From Streptomyces sp. NBC_01485 (lineage in GTDB: Bacteria; Actinomycetota; Actinomycetes; Streptomycetales; Streptomycetaceae), in contig NZ_CP109435.1 in assembly GCF_036227125.1 (NCBI RefSeq), positions 8,370,001 to 8,434,000 of the forward strand: 64,000 bases of DNA. The letters run 5' to 3'. Every line of letters begins with the position of its first letter. Position 1 is the stretch's first letter. The notes beneath the pieces were generated by a model. The model saw nothing but the letters and a program-made list of their open reading frames with translations, ran no database searches and was not told the origin of the DNA. The translations under genes were made by a program, and so were the position numbers. Of the stretch, positions 28,458 through 36,471 are shown one piece after another.

Positions 28458-29987
28458 ATGACGGTGACAGAGGACGGCTCGACGGCGGTCACGGAGGAGG
28501 TCGGGGACGAGACCGTGGACGACATCGTCCACGGGCCCGGCATCGACCCGGAGCGGCTCGCCCTCTGCCTCGCGGTACTGGAGGAACTCGACAAGCTGGA
28601 CGTCGACCACCCCGACGCGATCACCGTGCGCCGGGCCACCGCCGGCGTCTACCGCACCGTGAAGCAGCGCCGCCGCCAGGACCGCCGGGCCGCCAAGACC
28701 GCCCACGACAAGGCCGTCACCGAGGCCACCGCGACCGGCTCCGCCCAGCGCATCGACGACGAGACCGAGGGCATCCTGCCGTCCTCCGTCACCGAGGAGG
28801 GCAGGGTCGCGGGGATACTCCAGCGCCCGCGCTCCTGCTACACCTGCAAGACCCGGTACGTCGAGGTCGACTACTTCTACCACCAGCTCTGTCCGGACTG
28901 CGCCGGCCTGAACCGCGCCAAGCGCGACGCCCGCGCCGACCTCACCGGCAAGCGCGCCCTGCTCACCGGCGGCCGCGCCAAGATCGGCATGTACATCGCG
29001 CTCCGGCTGCTGCGCGACGGCGCGCACACCACCATCACCACGCGCTTCCCGAAGGACGCCATCCGCCGCTTCAAGGCCATGGACGACTCGGCCGACTGGC
29101 TGCACCGTCTGGAGGTCGTCGGCGTCGACCTGCGCGACCCGGCGCAGGCCGTGGCCCTCGCCGACCAGGTCGCCGAGGCGGGCCCGCTCGACGTCCTCAT
29201 CAACAACGCGACGCAGACCGTGCGCCGCCTGCCCTCCGCCTACGCCGCCCTGGTCGACGGCGAGAGCGCCCCGCTGCCCGCCGGTGAGCTGCCCGCCCAC
29301 CACGTCATCGGCGCGTTCGGCTCCGGCGCGGTCGGTGATCTCGGCGGGCCGGCGGCACTGCCCGTCGGCATCAGCGGCCTCGACGCACAGCAGGTCGCCG
29401 ACCTCGCGCTGGTCGCGGGCAACGCCAGCGTCGCCCGGCACCTCGACGGCACCGCCATCGACGCGGGGGGTCTCGTCCCCGACGTCGTCGACACCAACAC
29501 CTGGGTGCAGACCATCGAGCAGATCTCCCCGGTGGAGCTCCTCGAGACCCAACTGTGCAACTACACCGCGCCGTTCATCCTGATCAGCAAGCTCCGCCCG
29601 GCCATGGCCTCGGCCGCCGGGAAGGCGACGAGCGGGCGCGCGTACGTCGTGAACGTCTCCGCGATGGAGGGGGTCTTCGGGCGCGGTTACAAGGGCGCCG
29701 GTCACCCCAACACGAATGCCGCGAAGGCCGCGATGAACATGGTCACGCGGACCAGCGCGCAGGAGATGCTCCAGACCGACGGGATCCTCATGACCTCCGT
29801 CGACACCGGGTGGATCACCGACGAGCGCCCGCACTACGACAAGCTGCGGCTCGCGGAGGAGGGGTTCCACGCGCCGCTCGACCTCGTCGACGGGGCGGCG
29901 CGCGTTTATGACCCGGTGGTGCGGGGGGAGGCGGGGGAGGACGTGTACGGGGTCTTCCTGAAGGACTACGCACCCGGTAAGTGGTAG
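28458..29987 (+). CDS. SDR oxidoreductase with an N-terminal Cys4 zinc-finger-like segment
   Basis: A 509-residue protein. Residues 1-110 are a charged helical region. C127-x2-C130-x14-C145-x2-C148 (CYTCK...LCPDC) looks like a zinc ribbon. From 165 a Rossmann fold begins (GKRALLTGGRAKIGMYIALRLL), with VLINNAT and a later NVSAMEG and Lys-containing helix; a large insertion sits between about 260 and 360. The usual SDR glycine motif reads TGGRAKIG and the YxxxK pair is altered (YKGAGHPNTNAAKAA), so cofactor use or activity may differ. Function unknown. ATG at 28458; monocistronic. Confidence 0.8.
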   Translation: MTVTEDGSTAVTEEVGDETVDDIVHGPGIDPERLALCLAVLEELDKLDVDHPDAITVRRATAGVYRTVKQRRRQDRRAAKTAHDKAVTEATATGSAQRIDDETEGILPSSVTEEGRVAGILQRPRSCYTCKTRYVEVDYFYHQLCPDCAGLNRAKRDARADLTGKRALLTGGRAKIGMYIALRLLRDGAHTTITTRFPKDAIRRFKAMDDSADWLHRLEVVGVDLRDPAQAVALADQVAEAGPLDVLINNATQTVRRLPSAYAALVDGESAPLPAGELPAHHVIGAFGSGAVGDLGGPAALPVGISGLDAQQVADLALVAGNASVARHLDGTAIDAGGLVPDVVDTNTWVQTIEQISPVELLETQLCNYTAPFILISKLRPAMASAAGKATSGRAYVVNVSAMEGVFGRGYKGAGHPNTNAAKAAMNMVTRTSAQEMLQTDGILMTSVDTGWITDERPHYDKLRLAEEGFHAPLDLVDGAARVYDPVVRGEAGEDVYGVFLKDYAPGKW

Positions 29988-30012
29988 GGCTGACTTACGT
30001 CGGTGGGCGGGT

Positions 30013-30079
30013 GCGGGCCGTATGTGGCTGGTCGCGCCCACGTGGCGGAGCCGCACATTCACACAGCCCCGCGCCCCTA
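30013..30079. repeat. Streptomyces intergenic GC-rich repeat
   Basis: The segment around TGGCTGGTCGCGCCCACG, GGCGGAGCCGCA and CAGCCCCGCGCCCCTA is a composition I know as a recurrent element between genes in many Streptomyces. It contains imperfect inverted repeats and sits exactly between two convergent stops, so it may also terminate both transcripts. Confidence 0.55.
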
Positions 30080-30835
30080 GGGTGCGGTGCGCGCCCTTCC
30101 CACATTCGTGCCGCCGTCCACCAGTAGGTCCGCGCCTGTGATCCACTCCGCCTCGTCGGAGCACAGCCACAGCACCGCCCTCGCCACGTCCTCCGGCTCG
30201 CCGATCCTGCCCAGTGGCAGGGTCGGCGCGATCTCCGCTTCCCGGGGCTCCCACATGAAGCGGGCCATCTCCGTGCGTACCAGGCCGGGGGAGACGGCGT
30301 TGACCCGTACGCCTGGGCCCAGTTCGCCCGCCAGTTGCCGGGTGAGGTGGAGGAGGGCGGCCTTGGTGGTGCCGTAGGCGCCGACGTGGGGGCCGACATG
30401 GGTCGCGCCCTCCGTGCAGATGTTGACGACCGCTCCGCCGTGCTCGCGCATCCAGCCCCGCCACGCGCACTGCACCAGCCGTAGCGGTGCCTCGACGTTC
30501 ACGGTGAACGCCTCGCGCCACAGAGCCGGGTCGGCGTCCATGAGCGGGCCGTAGGGCCGGTTCGTCGCCGCGTTGTTGACCAGGATGTCCAGGCGGCCGA
30601 ACTCGCGCAGGCACAGCGCGGTCAGCTCCTCGGGATGCCCGGGGTCCCCGACGCCGCCGGCCAGGCCCACCCCGCCCAGCTCCTCGGCGGTCCGCCGCAC
30701 CTCCGCCGCGTCCCGTGCGCTGACGCACACCCGTGCCCCGGCGTCGGCGAGCGCCTGTGCCACCGCCCGGCCGATGCCCCGGGTGGCCCCGGTGACGACG
30801 GCGGCCCTGCCTCGTAACGCGTGCGACGACGTCAT
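30077..30835 (-). CDS. SDR family NAD(P)-dependent oxidoreductase (FabG-like)
   Basis: A 252-residue classical short-chain dehydrogenase. Cofactor site VVTGATRGIGRAVA, NNAATNRPYG, and the YxxxK active-site pair in VGAYGTTKAALLHLTRQLAGELGPGVRVNAVSPG. The catalytic Ser region is NICTEGAT, with Thr or Glu where Ser is common, so activity should be checked. LVDGGTN at the end is typical. Substrate unknown. It may be co-transcribed with the HD-like gene, whose stop lies 25 bp upstream of its ATG. Confidence 0.9.
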   Translation of the reverse strand: MTSSHALRGRAAVVTGATRGIGRAVAQALADAGARVCVSARDAAEVRRTAEELGGVGLAGGVGDPGHPEELTALCLREFGRLDILVNNAATNRPYGPLMDADPALWREAFTVNVEAPLRLVQCAWRGWMREHGGAVVNICTEGATHVGPHVGAYGTTKAALLHLTRQLAGELGPGVRVNAVSPGLVRTEMARFMWEPREAEIAPTLPLGRIGEPEDVARAVLWLCSDEAEWITGADLLVDGGTNVGRARTAP

Positions 30836-30860
30836 CGGCGTACGGTCTCACGCGGGGTCG

Positions 30861-31325
30861 TCAGTCGACAGCCCCGAGACGTGAGGTGCGTGCCGCGACC
30901 AGTTCCAGCACCGTGCGCCAGTCCTCCAGCACCCCGGCGTCGAACCTCGCGACGCGGCCGTCCTCGTCGGCCTGGCGCAGGCTGAGCAGGTCGTCGTCGG
31001 CGGGAGCGTCCAGCCAGGGGTGGAGGCCGATGAGGCGGGCGACACGGGTGCCGAGCAGGGGGCGTACGGCGTCGGCGGCGCGCTCGGCGCGGCCGGTGGG
31101 GTCGGTCGGGCACAGGAGGTGGCCGACGGGGTGGACCAGCCCGGTGAGCTGGAGTTCCTTGTCGGCGGGGCGACTCCGGCGCAGCAGCGCGGCCGTCTGC
31201 AACGCGTGATCGTGCAGGTCGACGCCGGACCCACCACGTGCACCTGCCGGGGCGTGCGGGGCGCCCCGCACGCCCCGGCAGGCGTACAGCAGGTCCATCA
31301 GCTCCTCGACGCTGCGCAGCTCCAT
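30861..31325 (-). CDS. HD-domain-like protein with degenerate HD motif
   Basis: A 154-residue helical protein reminiscent of PhnZ/inositol-oxygenase-type HD proteins: LHDHALQTAALL, then LTGLVHPVGHLL where metal-binding HD proteins have HD(I)GH, and later LIGLHPWLDAPADDD. The central His-Asp is His-Pro here, so metal binding or catalysis is doubtful. Residues about 17-29 (RGVRGAPHAPAG) are encoded by a 40-bp perfect palindrome and look like an added segment. GGAAGGAC precedes the ATG at 31325. Possibly co-transcribed with the SDR downstream. Function unknown. Confidence 0.65.
   Translation of the reverse strand: MELRSVEELMDLLYACRGVRGAPHAPAGARGGSGVDLHDHALQTAALLRRSRPADKELQLTGLVHPVGHLLCPTDPTGRAERAADAVRPLLGTRVARLIGLHPWLDAPADDDLLSLRQADEDGRVARFDAGVLEDWRTVLELVAARTSRLGAVD
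31243..31282. repeat. 40-bp perfect palindrome inside the HD-like gene
   Basis: Two 20-bp arms with no spacer (CCTGCCGGGGCGTGCGGGGC, then its exact reverse complement). It lies in frame within coding sequence, encoding the RGVRGAPHAPAG stretch near the N-terminus of the HD-like protein. Confidence 0.85.
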
Positions 31326-31723
31326 GCGTCTGTCCTTCCGCGAGACGAGACAGGGACAGCCGTTGCCGGATGTCAGCAGACCATGGCCGGCTTGCGATCG
31401 GACGAACGGCACTTGAACTGCACTGTCCGCACTCGAACGGGTGAACATAAAAGGTACATAAGGCCGGATAGGGGTTCAATTCATCTATGGAAATCCGCGA
31501 AGATCCATAGGGATCCAGCAGGGGCCTACGGGTGACTTGCCATGGTTACCCCAAATCTTCAGCCCTATCGAGCGGACCCCCGCTCATTTGGTTACCCTGT
31601 AGCGGAGCTGCCGGCACCAGCGCTTCCTTGACCGGCTTGAGCCAGACCCGAGGGATCGTCAGGTGCTGGACCGCAGACTGGTCGGCACGCCCCGAGGGTG
31701 ACCCGACACATAAGGAGTGCGCG
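31326..31723. promoter_or_regulatory. Long divergent intergenic region with hairpin and direct repeats
   Basis: A 398-bp gap between the HD-like gene and the 57-residue gene, with lower GC at about 31440-31600. It contains the inverted repeat CTATGGA...TCCATAG (31485-31510) and two GGTTACCC copies at 31544-31551 and 31590-31597, 46 bp apart. A TTGACC at about 31628 is a possible -35. Divergent promoters and regulator sites are likely here; a structured leader is possible. No gene is evident. Confidence 0.4.
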
Positions 31724-31897
31724 GTGACACCGGAGAACACGAATCGCGAGCAACGTCCCAAGGAACGCCCGGAGCGGGCAAACCGTCGGCCGGGCGAGAT
31801 CGGCAGCCTCGACGTGTGGGCCCGCTCCGCCCCGATCCGCCTGGCGGGTTACGAGGACGACCTCGCCGAGCCCCACATCCTGCCCAGCGTCGACTGA
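31724..31897 (+). CDS. Small 57-residue protein, unidentified
   Basis: Starts at GTG 31724 with TAAGGAG correctly spaced. Residues 1-24 are very polar and basic (NREQRPKERPERANRRPGE). Residues 25-57 are different in character: IGSLDVWARSAPIRLAGYED, then DLAEPHILPSVD, mixing aromatic, hydrophobic and acidic residues with no cysteine. There is no signal peptide or membrane helix. The two-part layout recalls leader/core peptides, but no modification enzymes are adjacent, so a conserved small Streptomyces protein of unknown role is the safer call. It is followed by a strong terminator, so it is its own transcription unit. Confidence 0.65.
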   Translation: MTPENTNREQRPKERPERANRRPGEIGSLDVWARSAPIRLAGYEDDLAEPHILPSVD

Positions 31898-31909
31898 CCC
31901 GCTCGCGAC

Positions 31910-31955
31910 CGCTCACCGCATGGGCGTGCCACCCCGCACGCCCATGCCGTGAGCG
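31910..31955. terminator. Bidirectional terminator hairpin
   Basis: A 20-bp stem with one mismatch (arms CGCTCACCGCATGGGCGTGC and its near complement) and a six-base loop, between the convergent small-protein gene and amidase. Confidence 0.8.
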
Positions 31956-31961
31956 CCGTCG

Positions 31962-33326
31962 TCAGTCGAGCGGAGCCGTCCGGCGCCACGGACGCAGCTC
32001 CTCCAACTGCCCGGCCAGCCGCAGCAGTTCGTCCTCCGACCCGGGCCGGCCCACCAACTGCACCGCCGTGGGGGCGCCCGACGGCAGCGTGCCGAAGGGG
32101 ACCGCCATCGCGGGCCAGCCGGTCAGGTTCCACGGCGGGGTCAGCGGCGAGTAGTTCGTGTTCGCCAGGACATTGCGCAGCCAGCCCCGCTCGTGCCACG
32201 CCACCGACTTCGGCGAGCGTCGTGCGAGCGCCGGTGTGAGCAGGACGTCGTACTCCGCGAAGAACGGCTCGAGGCGCCGGCGCAGTTCCTCCCGCGCCGA
32301 GCCGTCGCGCACCCCGTTCAGGAAGCGCCGGCCGATCGCCGCGTGCACCCGGGTGCGCCGGGTCAGCAGCCGCGGGTCGAGAGGCGCGGCGTCCACGGCC
32401 GTGCCCGCCGTCCAGTGCGCGAGCGAGGTGATGCTCAGCGACAGCGGATACGGCGGCTCGGCCCGCTCCACATGGTGCCCGGCCCGGACCAGCACCCCGG
32501 CCGCCTCCCGCGCCGCGCCCGTGTACGGACCGCTCACCGTGACGCCGGCCAGCGGGCTGCGCACGGAGACGGCGATCTTCAGCGCGCCGCGCTCCGCGGA
32601 CCGTACGGTGTCGGCGGCGTCGGTGCCGGTGTCTGCGTCGGCGAGGATCGCCAGCATCAGCCGAGCGTCCTCGACCGTCGTCGCCAGCGGACCGTTCTCC
32701 GACATCCCGAACCAGTCGCCGTCCCCGATCCCGGCCGGGACGACGCCGTGGCCCGGCTTGATCGTCACCAGGCCGCAGTTGGCCGCCGGGATGCGCAGCG
32801 AGCCCATCCCGTCGTTGCCCAGCGCGATCGGCACCATCCCGGCGGCGACCGCGGCGGCGCTGCCGCCGGACGAGCCGCCCGCCGTGCGCGAGGTGTCCCA
32901 CGGGTTGCGGGCGGTGCCGTGCACGCCCTCCGTGGTACCGAAGACGCACAGCTCGGGCACGTTCGTCAGGCCCACGACGACCGCGCCGGCCGCCCGCAGC
33001 CGGGCCACGGTGACATGGTCGGCGTCGGCCGGGAGGTCCGGCGTCGCGGCCGAGCCGACGCGGGTGGACTCGCCCCGTACGGCCAGGTTGTCCTTGACCG
33101 CCACCGGGACGCCGGCCAGCGGCAGTTCGGCCAGGTCGGCGCGGGCGGCCACCTCGTCGGCCTCGGCGAGCGCCGCCTGCGCCCGCACCACGCGGAACGC
33201 GCCGATCCGGCCGTCCAGACGCTCGATCCGCGCGAGATGCTCCGCCACCACCTCACGCGGTGTGACCTGCTTCTCCCGCACGGCGGCGGCGATCTCGACG
33301 GCGGTCCGGCCGACCCAGCTGGTCAC
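31962..33326 (-). CDS. Amidase signature family protein
   Basis: A 454-residue amidase with the Ser-cisSer-Lys triad: Lys78 (GVPVAVKDNL), Ser152 (AGGSSGGSAA) and Ser176 (GNDGMGSLRIPAANCG); the spacing of 74 and 24 agrees with family enzymes. It hydrolyses a carboxamide to acid plus ammonia; the substrate cannot be told. The usual GTDTGGS nucleophile loop reads GNDGMGS. It is not GatA, since no gatC/gatB is adjacent. Its start lies about 120 bp from the stop of the GntR-type regulator on the same strand, so read-through is possible. Confidence 0.88.
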   Translation of the reverse strand: MTSWVGRTAVEIAAAVREKQVTPREVVAEHLARIERLDGRIGAFRVVRAQAALAEADEVAARADLAELPLAGVPVAVKDNLAVRGESTRVGSAATPDLPADADHVTVARLRAAGAVVVGLTNVPELCVFGTTEGVHGTARNPWDTSRTAGGSSGGSAAAVAAGMVPIALGNDGMGSLRIPAANCGLVTIKPGHGVVPAGIGDGDWFGMSENGPLATTVEDARLMLAILADADTGTDAADTVRSAERGALKIAVSVRSPLAGVTVSGPYTGAAREAAGVLVRAGHHVERAEPPYPLSLSITSLAHWTAGTAVDAAPLDPRLLTRRTRVHAAIGRRFLNGVRDGSAREELRRRLEPFFAEYDVLLTPALARRSPKSVAWHERGWLRNVLANTNYSPLTPPWNLTGWPAMAVPFGTLPSGAPTAVQLVGRPGSEDELLRLAGQLEELRPWRRTAPLD

Positions 33327-33450
33327 AGCAAGCTCCCTCGGTGTACGTGCACTACTCGCGAGTACGTCGCGTAGGGAGAACTGTGCCCCGCCCGGAGCGC
33401 CGCGTCGAGGGGCGGCCGTACGCCACGCCGGGCCCGACCCCGCGGCCCGG

Positions 33451-34170
33451 TCAGGGATCCACCCGGGCCCGCGACCTCAGCCACTCCTCCACCTCGCCCA
33501 CATGGGCGGCCGCCGCCGCCCGGGCGGCCTCCGGGTCGCGGGCGGCCAGGGCGCGGTGGATCGCCGCGTGTTCGCGGCGGGTGCGGGCGAAGGCGCCCTC
33601 CTCCTGGTAGCCGCGCCAGACGCGGGCGCGGAACGTGCGCGAGGACAGGCCCTCCAGGATCGCCGCCATCGTCTCGTTGCCGGCGGCCGTCGCGATGGCG
33701 CGGTGGAAGGCGAGATCGTGGGCGAGGATCTCCTCCGGGTCGTCGGTGGCGTTCATCGCCGCCACATGCCCCGCCACGACGGCCAGTTGCTCCTCGGTGA
33801 TGCGGGCCGCGGCCAGCGCCGTCGCCGTCGACTCCAGGACGCGCCGCACCTCCAGCAGCTCGACCAGACGCGGCCCGCGCGAGAGGTCGGCCACCACCCC
33901 GAACGTCTCCAGCAGGTCGCCGGCCTTCAACGCGGTGACGTAGATGCCGGAACCGTGCCGGGCCTCCAGCACGCCCAGGACCGTGAGCGCGCGGATCGCC
34001 TCACGCATCGAACTGCGGGAGATGCCGAGCTGCGCCGCGAGATCCCGCTCGGTCGGCAGCCGCTGGCCCGGCTCCAGCAGACCGTCGGCGATCAGCGCCT
34101 TGATCCGCTCGATGGCGCGCTGCGTCACCGTGCTCTTGGGGGCGGGCGCGCTGGGCGGGATGTCTTCCAC
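33451..34170 (-). CDS. FadR/GntR family transcriptional regulator (FCD domain)
   Basis: A 239-residue regulator. Residues 15-80 are a winged helix-turn-helix (IKALIADGLLEPGQRLPTER, LGISRSSMREAIRALTVLG, GSGIYV). Residues 95-225 are a helical FCD ligand-binding domain with probable metal ligands in AHDLAFHRAI and RREHAAIHRAL. Such proteins usually repress a catabolic operon until a carboxylic acid or sugar acid binds. GTG start at 34170 with AGGAGAGG ahead. It is divergent from the deoxysugar operon, and a matching palindrome lies 43 bp upstream of its start, pointing to autoregulation and control of that operon. Confidence 0.92.
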   Translation of the reverse strand: MEDIPPSAPAPKSTVTQRAIERIKALIADGLLEPGQRLPTERDLAAQLGISRSSMREAIRALTVLGVLEARHGSGIYVTALKAGDLLETFGVVADLSRGPRLVELLEVRRVLESTATALAAARITEEQLAVVAGHVAAMNATDDPEEILAHDLAFHRAIATAAGNETMAAILEGLSSRTFRARVWRGYQEEGAFARTRREHAAIHRALAARDPEAARAAAAAHVGEVEEWLRSRARVDP

Positions 34171-34212
34171 GGGGCCTCTCCTGTCGCCGGTGCGCCGCAG
34201 TCTAGCCAGGGC

Positions 34213-34283
34213 AGTGGTCGGACCACTTGCGGCGAAAGCGCGCCGATTCTCCGGCCGAAGGGTGTTGTGGCACCGAAGTGGTC
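34213..34283. promoter_or_regulatory. FadR-type operator in the divergent promoter
   Basis: The perfect palindrome AGTGGTC-G-GACCACT (34213-34227) fits the FadR-family pattern TGGT-N3-ACCA. A second AGTGGTC half-site at 34277-34283 is followed by TGATAAAT, a possible -10 for the plus-strand operon. Both sit between the GntR gene and the SDR operon. Confidence 0.65.
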
Positions 34284-34433
34284 TGATAAATATGGTGATC
34301 CGCGAGGTCACTGCACGGCACCCGTCGCGCCCGGTTTCTCGGCGGCCATGCGGCCCGATCCGGTCGTGCGGTACACGTATCCAGGCGGCGACTTGTGGGC
34401 CGCCGACCTCAAGAGCCGGAAGGAGAAGGCGGC

Positions 34434-35192
34434 GTGAGCGACTTCGAAGGGCTGACGGCCCTGGTGACGGGGGGTGCGTCCGGCATCGGCCGGGCCACCG
34501 CGGAACTCCTGGCCGAGCGCGGCGCGCGGGTCGCCGTCCTCGACCTGGACCCGTCGGGAGTGGACAAACCCCTCCTCGGTTATCGGGCCGACGTCGGCGA
34601 CGACGCCTCGGTGCGGGTGGCGGTCGCGGCCGCCGTCGCCGACCTGGGGGGCCTGGACATCCTGGTCAACAACGCGGGCATCGGCGCCCAGGGCACCGTC
34701 GAGGACAACGACGACGCCGAATGGCACCGCGTCCTCGACGTCAACGTCGTCGGCATGGTCCGCATGACCCGCGCCGCCCTGCCCCACCTGAGGAACTCCT
34801 CCCACGCGGCGATCGTCAACACCTGCTCCATCGCCGCGACCGCGGGCCTGCCGCAGCGGGCCCTGTACAGCGCGACCAAGGGCGCGGTGTACTCGCTGAC
34901 CCTCGCCATGGCCGCCGACCACATCCGCGAGGGCATCCGCGTCAACTGCGTCAACCCCGGCACCGCCGACACCCCCTGGGTCGGCCGGCTCCTCGACAAG
35001 GCCGACGATCCGGCCGCCGAGCGCGCCGCCCTGGAGGCCCGCCAGCCCACCGGCCGCCTGGTCAGCGCGGCCGAAGTCGCGGGCGCCGTCGCCTACTTGG
35101 CGAGCCCCCTGTCCGGCGCCACCACCGGCACCGCCCTCGCCGTCGACGGCGGCATGCAGGGCCTGCGGCTGCGCCCGGCGGGCCCCCGATGA
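34434..35192 (+). CDS. SDR dehydrogenase, likely 2-keto-3-deoxy-sugar acid dehydrogenase
   Basis: A 252-residue classical SDR: LVTGGASGIGRATAELL, NNAGIG, catalytic Ser/Tyr/Lys in NTCSIAATAGLPQRALYSATKGAVYSLT, and VNPGTADTPWVGRLL, which is typical of SDRs acting on 2-keto-3-deoxy-L-fuconate or rhamnonate. First gene of a four-gene run in which every stop overlaps the next start. GTG start with GGAAGGAGAAGG ahead. In this context it should oxidise the keto-deoxy acid in non-phosphorylative L-fucose (6-deoxysugar) breakdown; specificity is inferred from context. Confidence 0.88.
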   Translation: MSDFEGLTALVTGGASGIGRATAELLAERGARVAVLDLDPSGVDKPLLGYRADVGDDASVRVAVAAAVADLGGLDILVNNAGIGAQGTVEDNDDAEWHRVLDVNVVGMVRMTRAALPHLRNSSHAAIVNTCSIAATAGLPQRALYSATKGAVYSLTLAMAADHIREGIRVNCVNPGTADTPWVGRLLDKADDPAAERAALEARQPTGRLVSAAEVAGAVAYLASPLSGATTGTALAVDGGMQGLRLRPAGPR

Positions 35193-36160
35193 CCGGCCTC
35201 GGCCGCACCGGCGTCCAGGTCACCGGTCTCGGCCTGGGAGCCGCCCCGCTCGCCAACCTCTTCACCGAGGTCACCGACGAGCAGGCGAACGCCACCGTGG
35301 CCGCCGCCTGGGAGCGCGGCGTGCGCTACTTCGACACCGCGCCGCACTACGGGCTGGGCCTGTCCGAACGGCGTCTCGGCGCCGCCCTGCGGGACCACCC
35401 GCGCGACCGGTACACGGTCTCCACGAAGGTGGGCCGCCTCCTCGAACCCGCGGACCCGCCGGGCGGCGACGACCTGGCCAACGGCTTCGCGGTGCCCGCC
35501 ACGCACCGGCGGGTGTGGGACTTCAGCGCCGACGGCGTACGCCGCTCCCTGGAGGCCTCCCTCGAACGGCTCGGCCTCGACCACGTCGACGTCGTGTACC
35601 TGCACGACCCCGACGACCACGCCGAACAGGCCTTCCGCGAGGGCTATCCCGCCCTGGAGAAGCTGCGCTCGGAGGGCGTGGTGGGCGCGATCGGCGCCGG
35701 CATGAACCAGGCCGAGATGCTCACCCGGTTCGTCCGTGACACCGACGTGGACGTGGTGCTCTGCGCGGGCCGCTACACCCTGCTCGACCAGCGCGCCGCT
35801 GCCGAGCTGCTGCCCGCGGCCGTCGAACGGGGCGTGTCGGTGGTCATCGGCGGCGCCTTCAACTCCGGTCTGCTGGCGGACCCCAGGCCCGGGGCGACGT
35901 TCAACTACGGCCAGGCACCGGCCGAGTTGGTGGAGAAGGCCCTGCGGATGAAGGCGGTCGCCGACCGGCACGGCGTCACCCTGCGCGCCGCCGCGCTGGC
36001 CTTCTGCGCCGCGCATCCCGCGGTCGCGAGCGTCCTGGTCGGCGCCCGCTCGGCGGCCGAAGCCGCCGACTGCGCCGAGCAGTTCGCCACCCCCGTCCCC
36101 GCCGCCCTCTGGGACGAGTTGAGGGCCACCGGGCTGCTCCCCGCACAGGAGCCGTCATGA
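35189..36160 (+). CDS. Aldo/keto reductase, L-fucose dehydrogenase-like
   Basis: A 323-residue TIM-barrel aldo/keto reductase. The active-site tetrad is visible: Asp and Tyr in RYFDTAPHYGLGLSERRLG, Lys in VSTKVGRLL and His in VVYLHDPDDH. The opening LGRTGVQVTGLGLGAAPLANL matches the subgroup of L-fucose/D-threo-aldose 1-dehydrogenases, which oxidise the sugar to its lactone. The ATG overlaps the SDR stop (ATGA). The next genes encode a mutarotase and a lactonase, consistent with this step. Confidence 0.9.
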   Translation: MTGLGRTGVQVTGLGLGAAPLANLFTEVTDEQANATVAAAWERGVRYFDTAPHYGLGLSERRLGAALRDHPRDRYTVSTKVGRLLEPADPPGGDDLANGFAVPATHRRVWDFSADGVRRSLEASLERLGLDHVDVVYLHDPDDHAEQAFREGYPALEKLRSEGVVGAIGAGMNQAEMLTRFVRDTDVDVVLCAGRYTLLDQRAAAELLPAAVERGVSVVIGGAFNSGLLADPRPGATFNYGQAPAELVEKALRMKAVADRHGVTLRAAALAFCAAHPAVASVLVGARSAAEAADCAEQFATPVPAALWDELRATGLLPAQEPS

Positions 36161-36471
36161 GGGTCGCCCTGCACACCAAGGTCCGCGCCGACCGGATCGA
36201 CGCGTACGAGGCCGCGCACCGCGAGGTCCCCGCGGAACTGACGGACGCCATCAGCGCCGCCGGGGCCACCTCCTGGACCATCTGGCGCAGCGGCGCGGAC
36301 CTCTTCCACGTCCTGGAGTGCGAGGACTACGCGCGCCTCCTCGCCGAGCTGGAGAAGCTGCCGGTCAACGTGGCCTGGCAGGCCCGGATGGCCGAGCTGC
36401 TCGACGTGGCGCACGACTACTCCGGCGAGGGCGCCGGCGCCGGTCTGCCGGTCGTCTGGGAGCTGCCATGA
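36157..36471 (+). CDS. L-rhamnose mutarotase family protein (RhaM/fucose mutarotase-like)
   Basis: A 104-residue single-domain protein of the RhaM/DUF718 family: the opening RVALHTKVRADRIDAYEAAHREVP, the catalytic-site SAAGATSWTIWRSGADLFHVLE, and NVAWQARMAELLD. It interconverts anomers of a 6-deoxyhexose so that the dehydrogenase gets its preferred form. The ATG overlaps the aldo/keto reductase stop. In this operon L-fucose is a likelier substrate than L-rhamnose. Confidence 0.9.
   Translation: MRVALHTKVRADRIDAYEAAHREVPAELTDAISAAGATSWTIWRSGADLFHVLECEDYARLLAELEKLPVNVAWQARMAELLDVAHDYSGEGAGAGLPVVWELP

Noticed and set aside
26943..30851. 1302-codon open frame on the minus strand
   Set aside because: It spans the antisense of the WS/DGAT and zinc-finger SDR genes and part of another frame of the FabG-like SDR; no recognisable domain.
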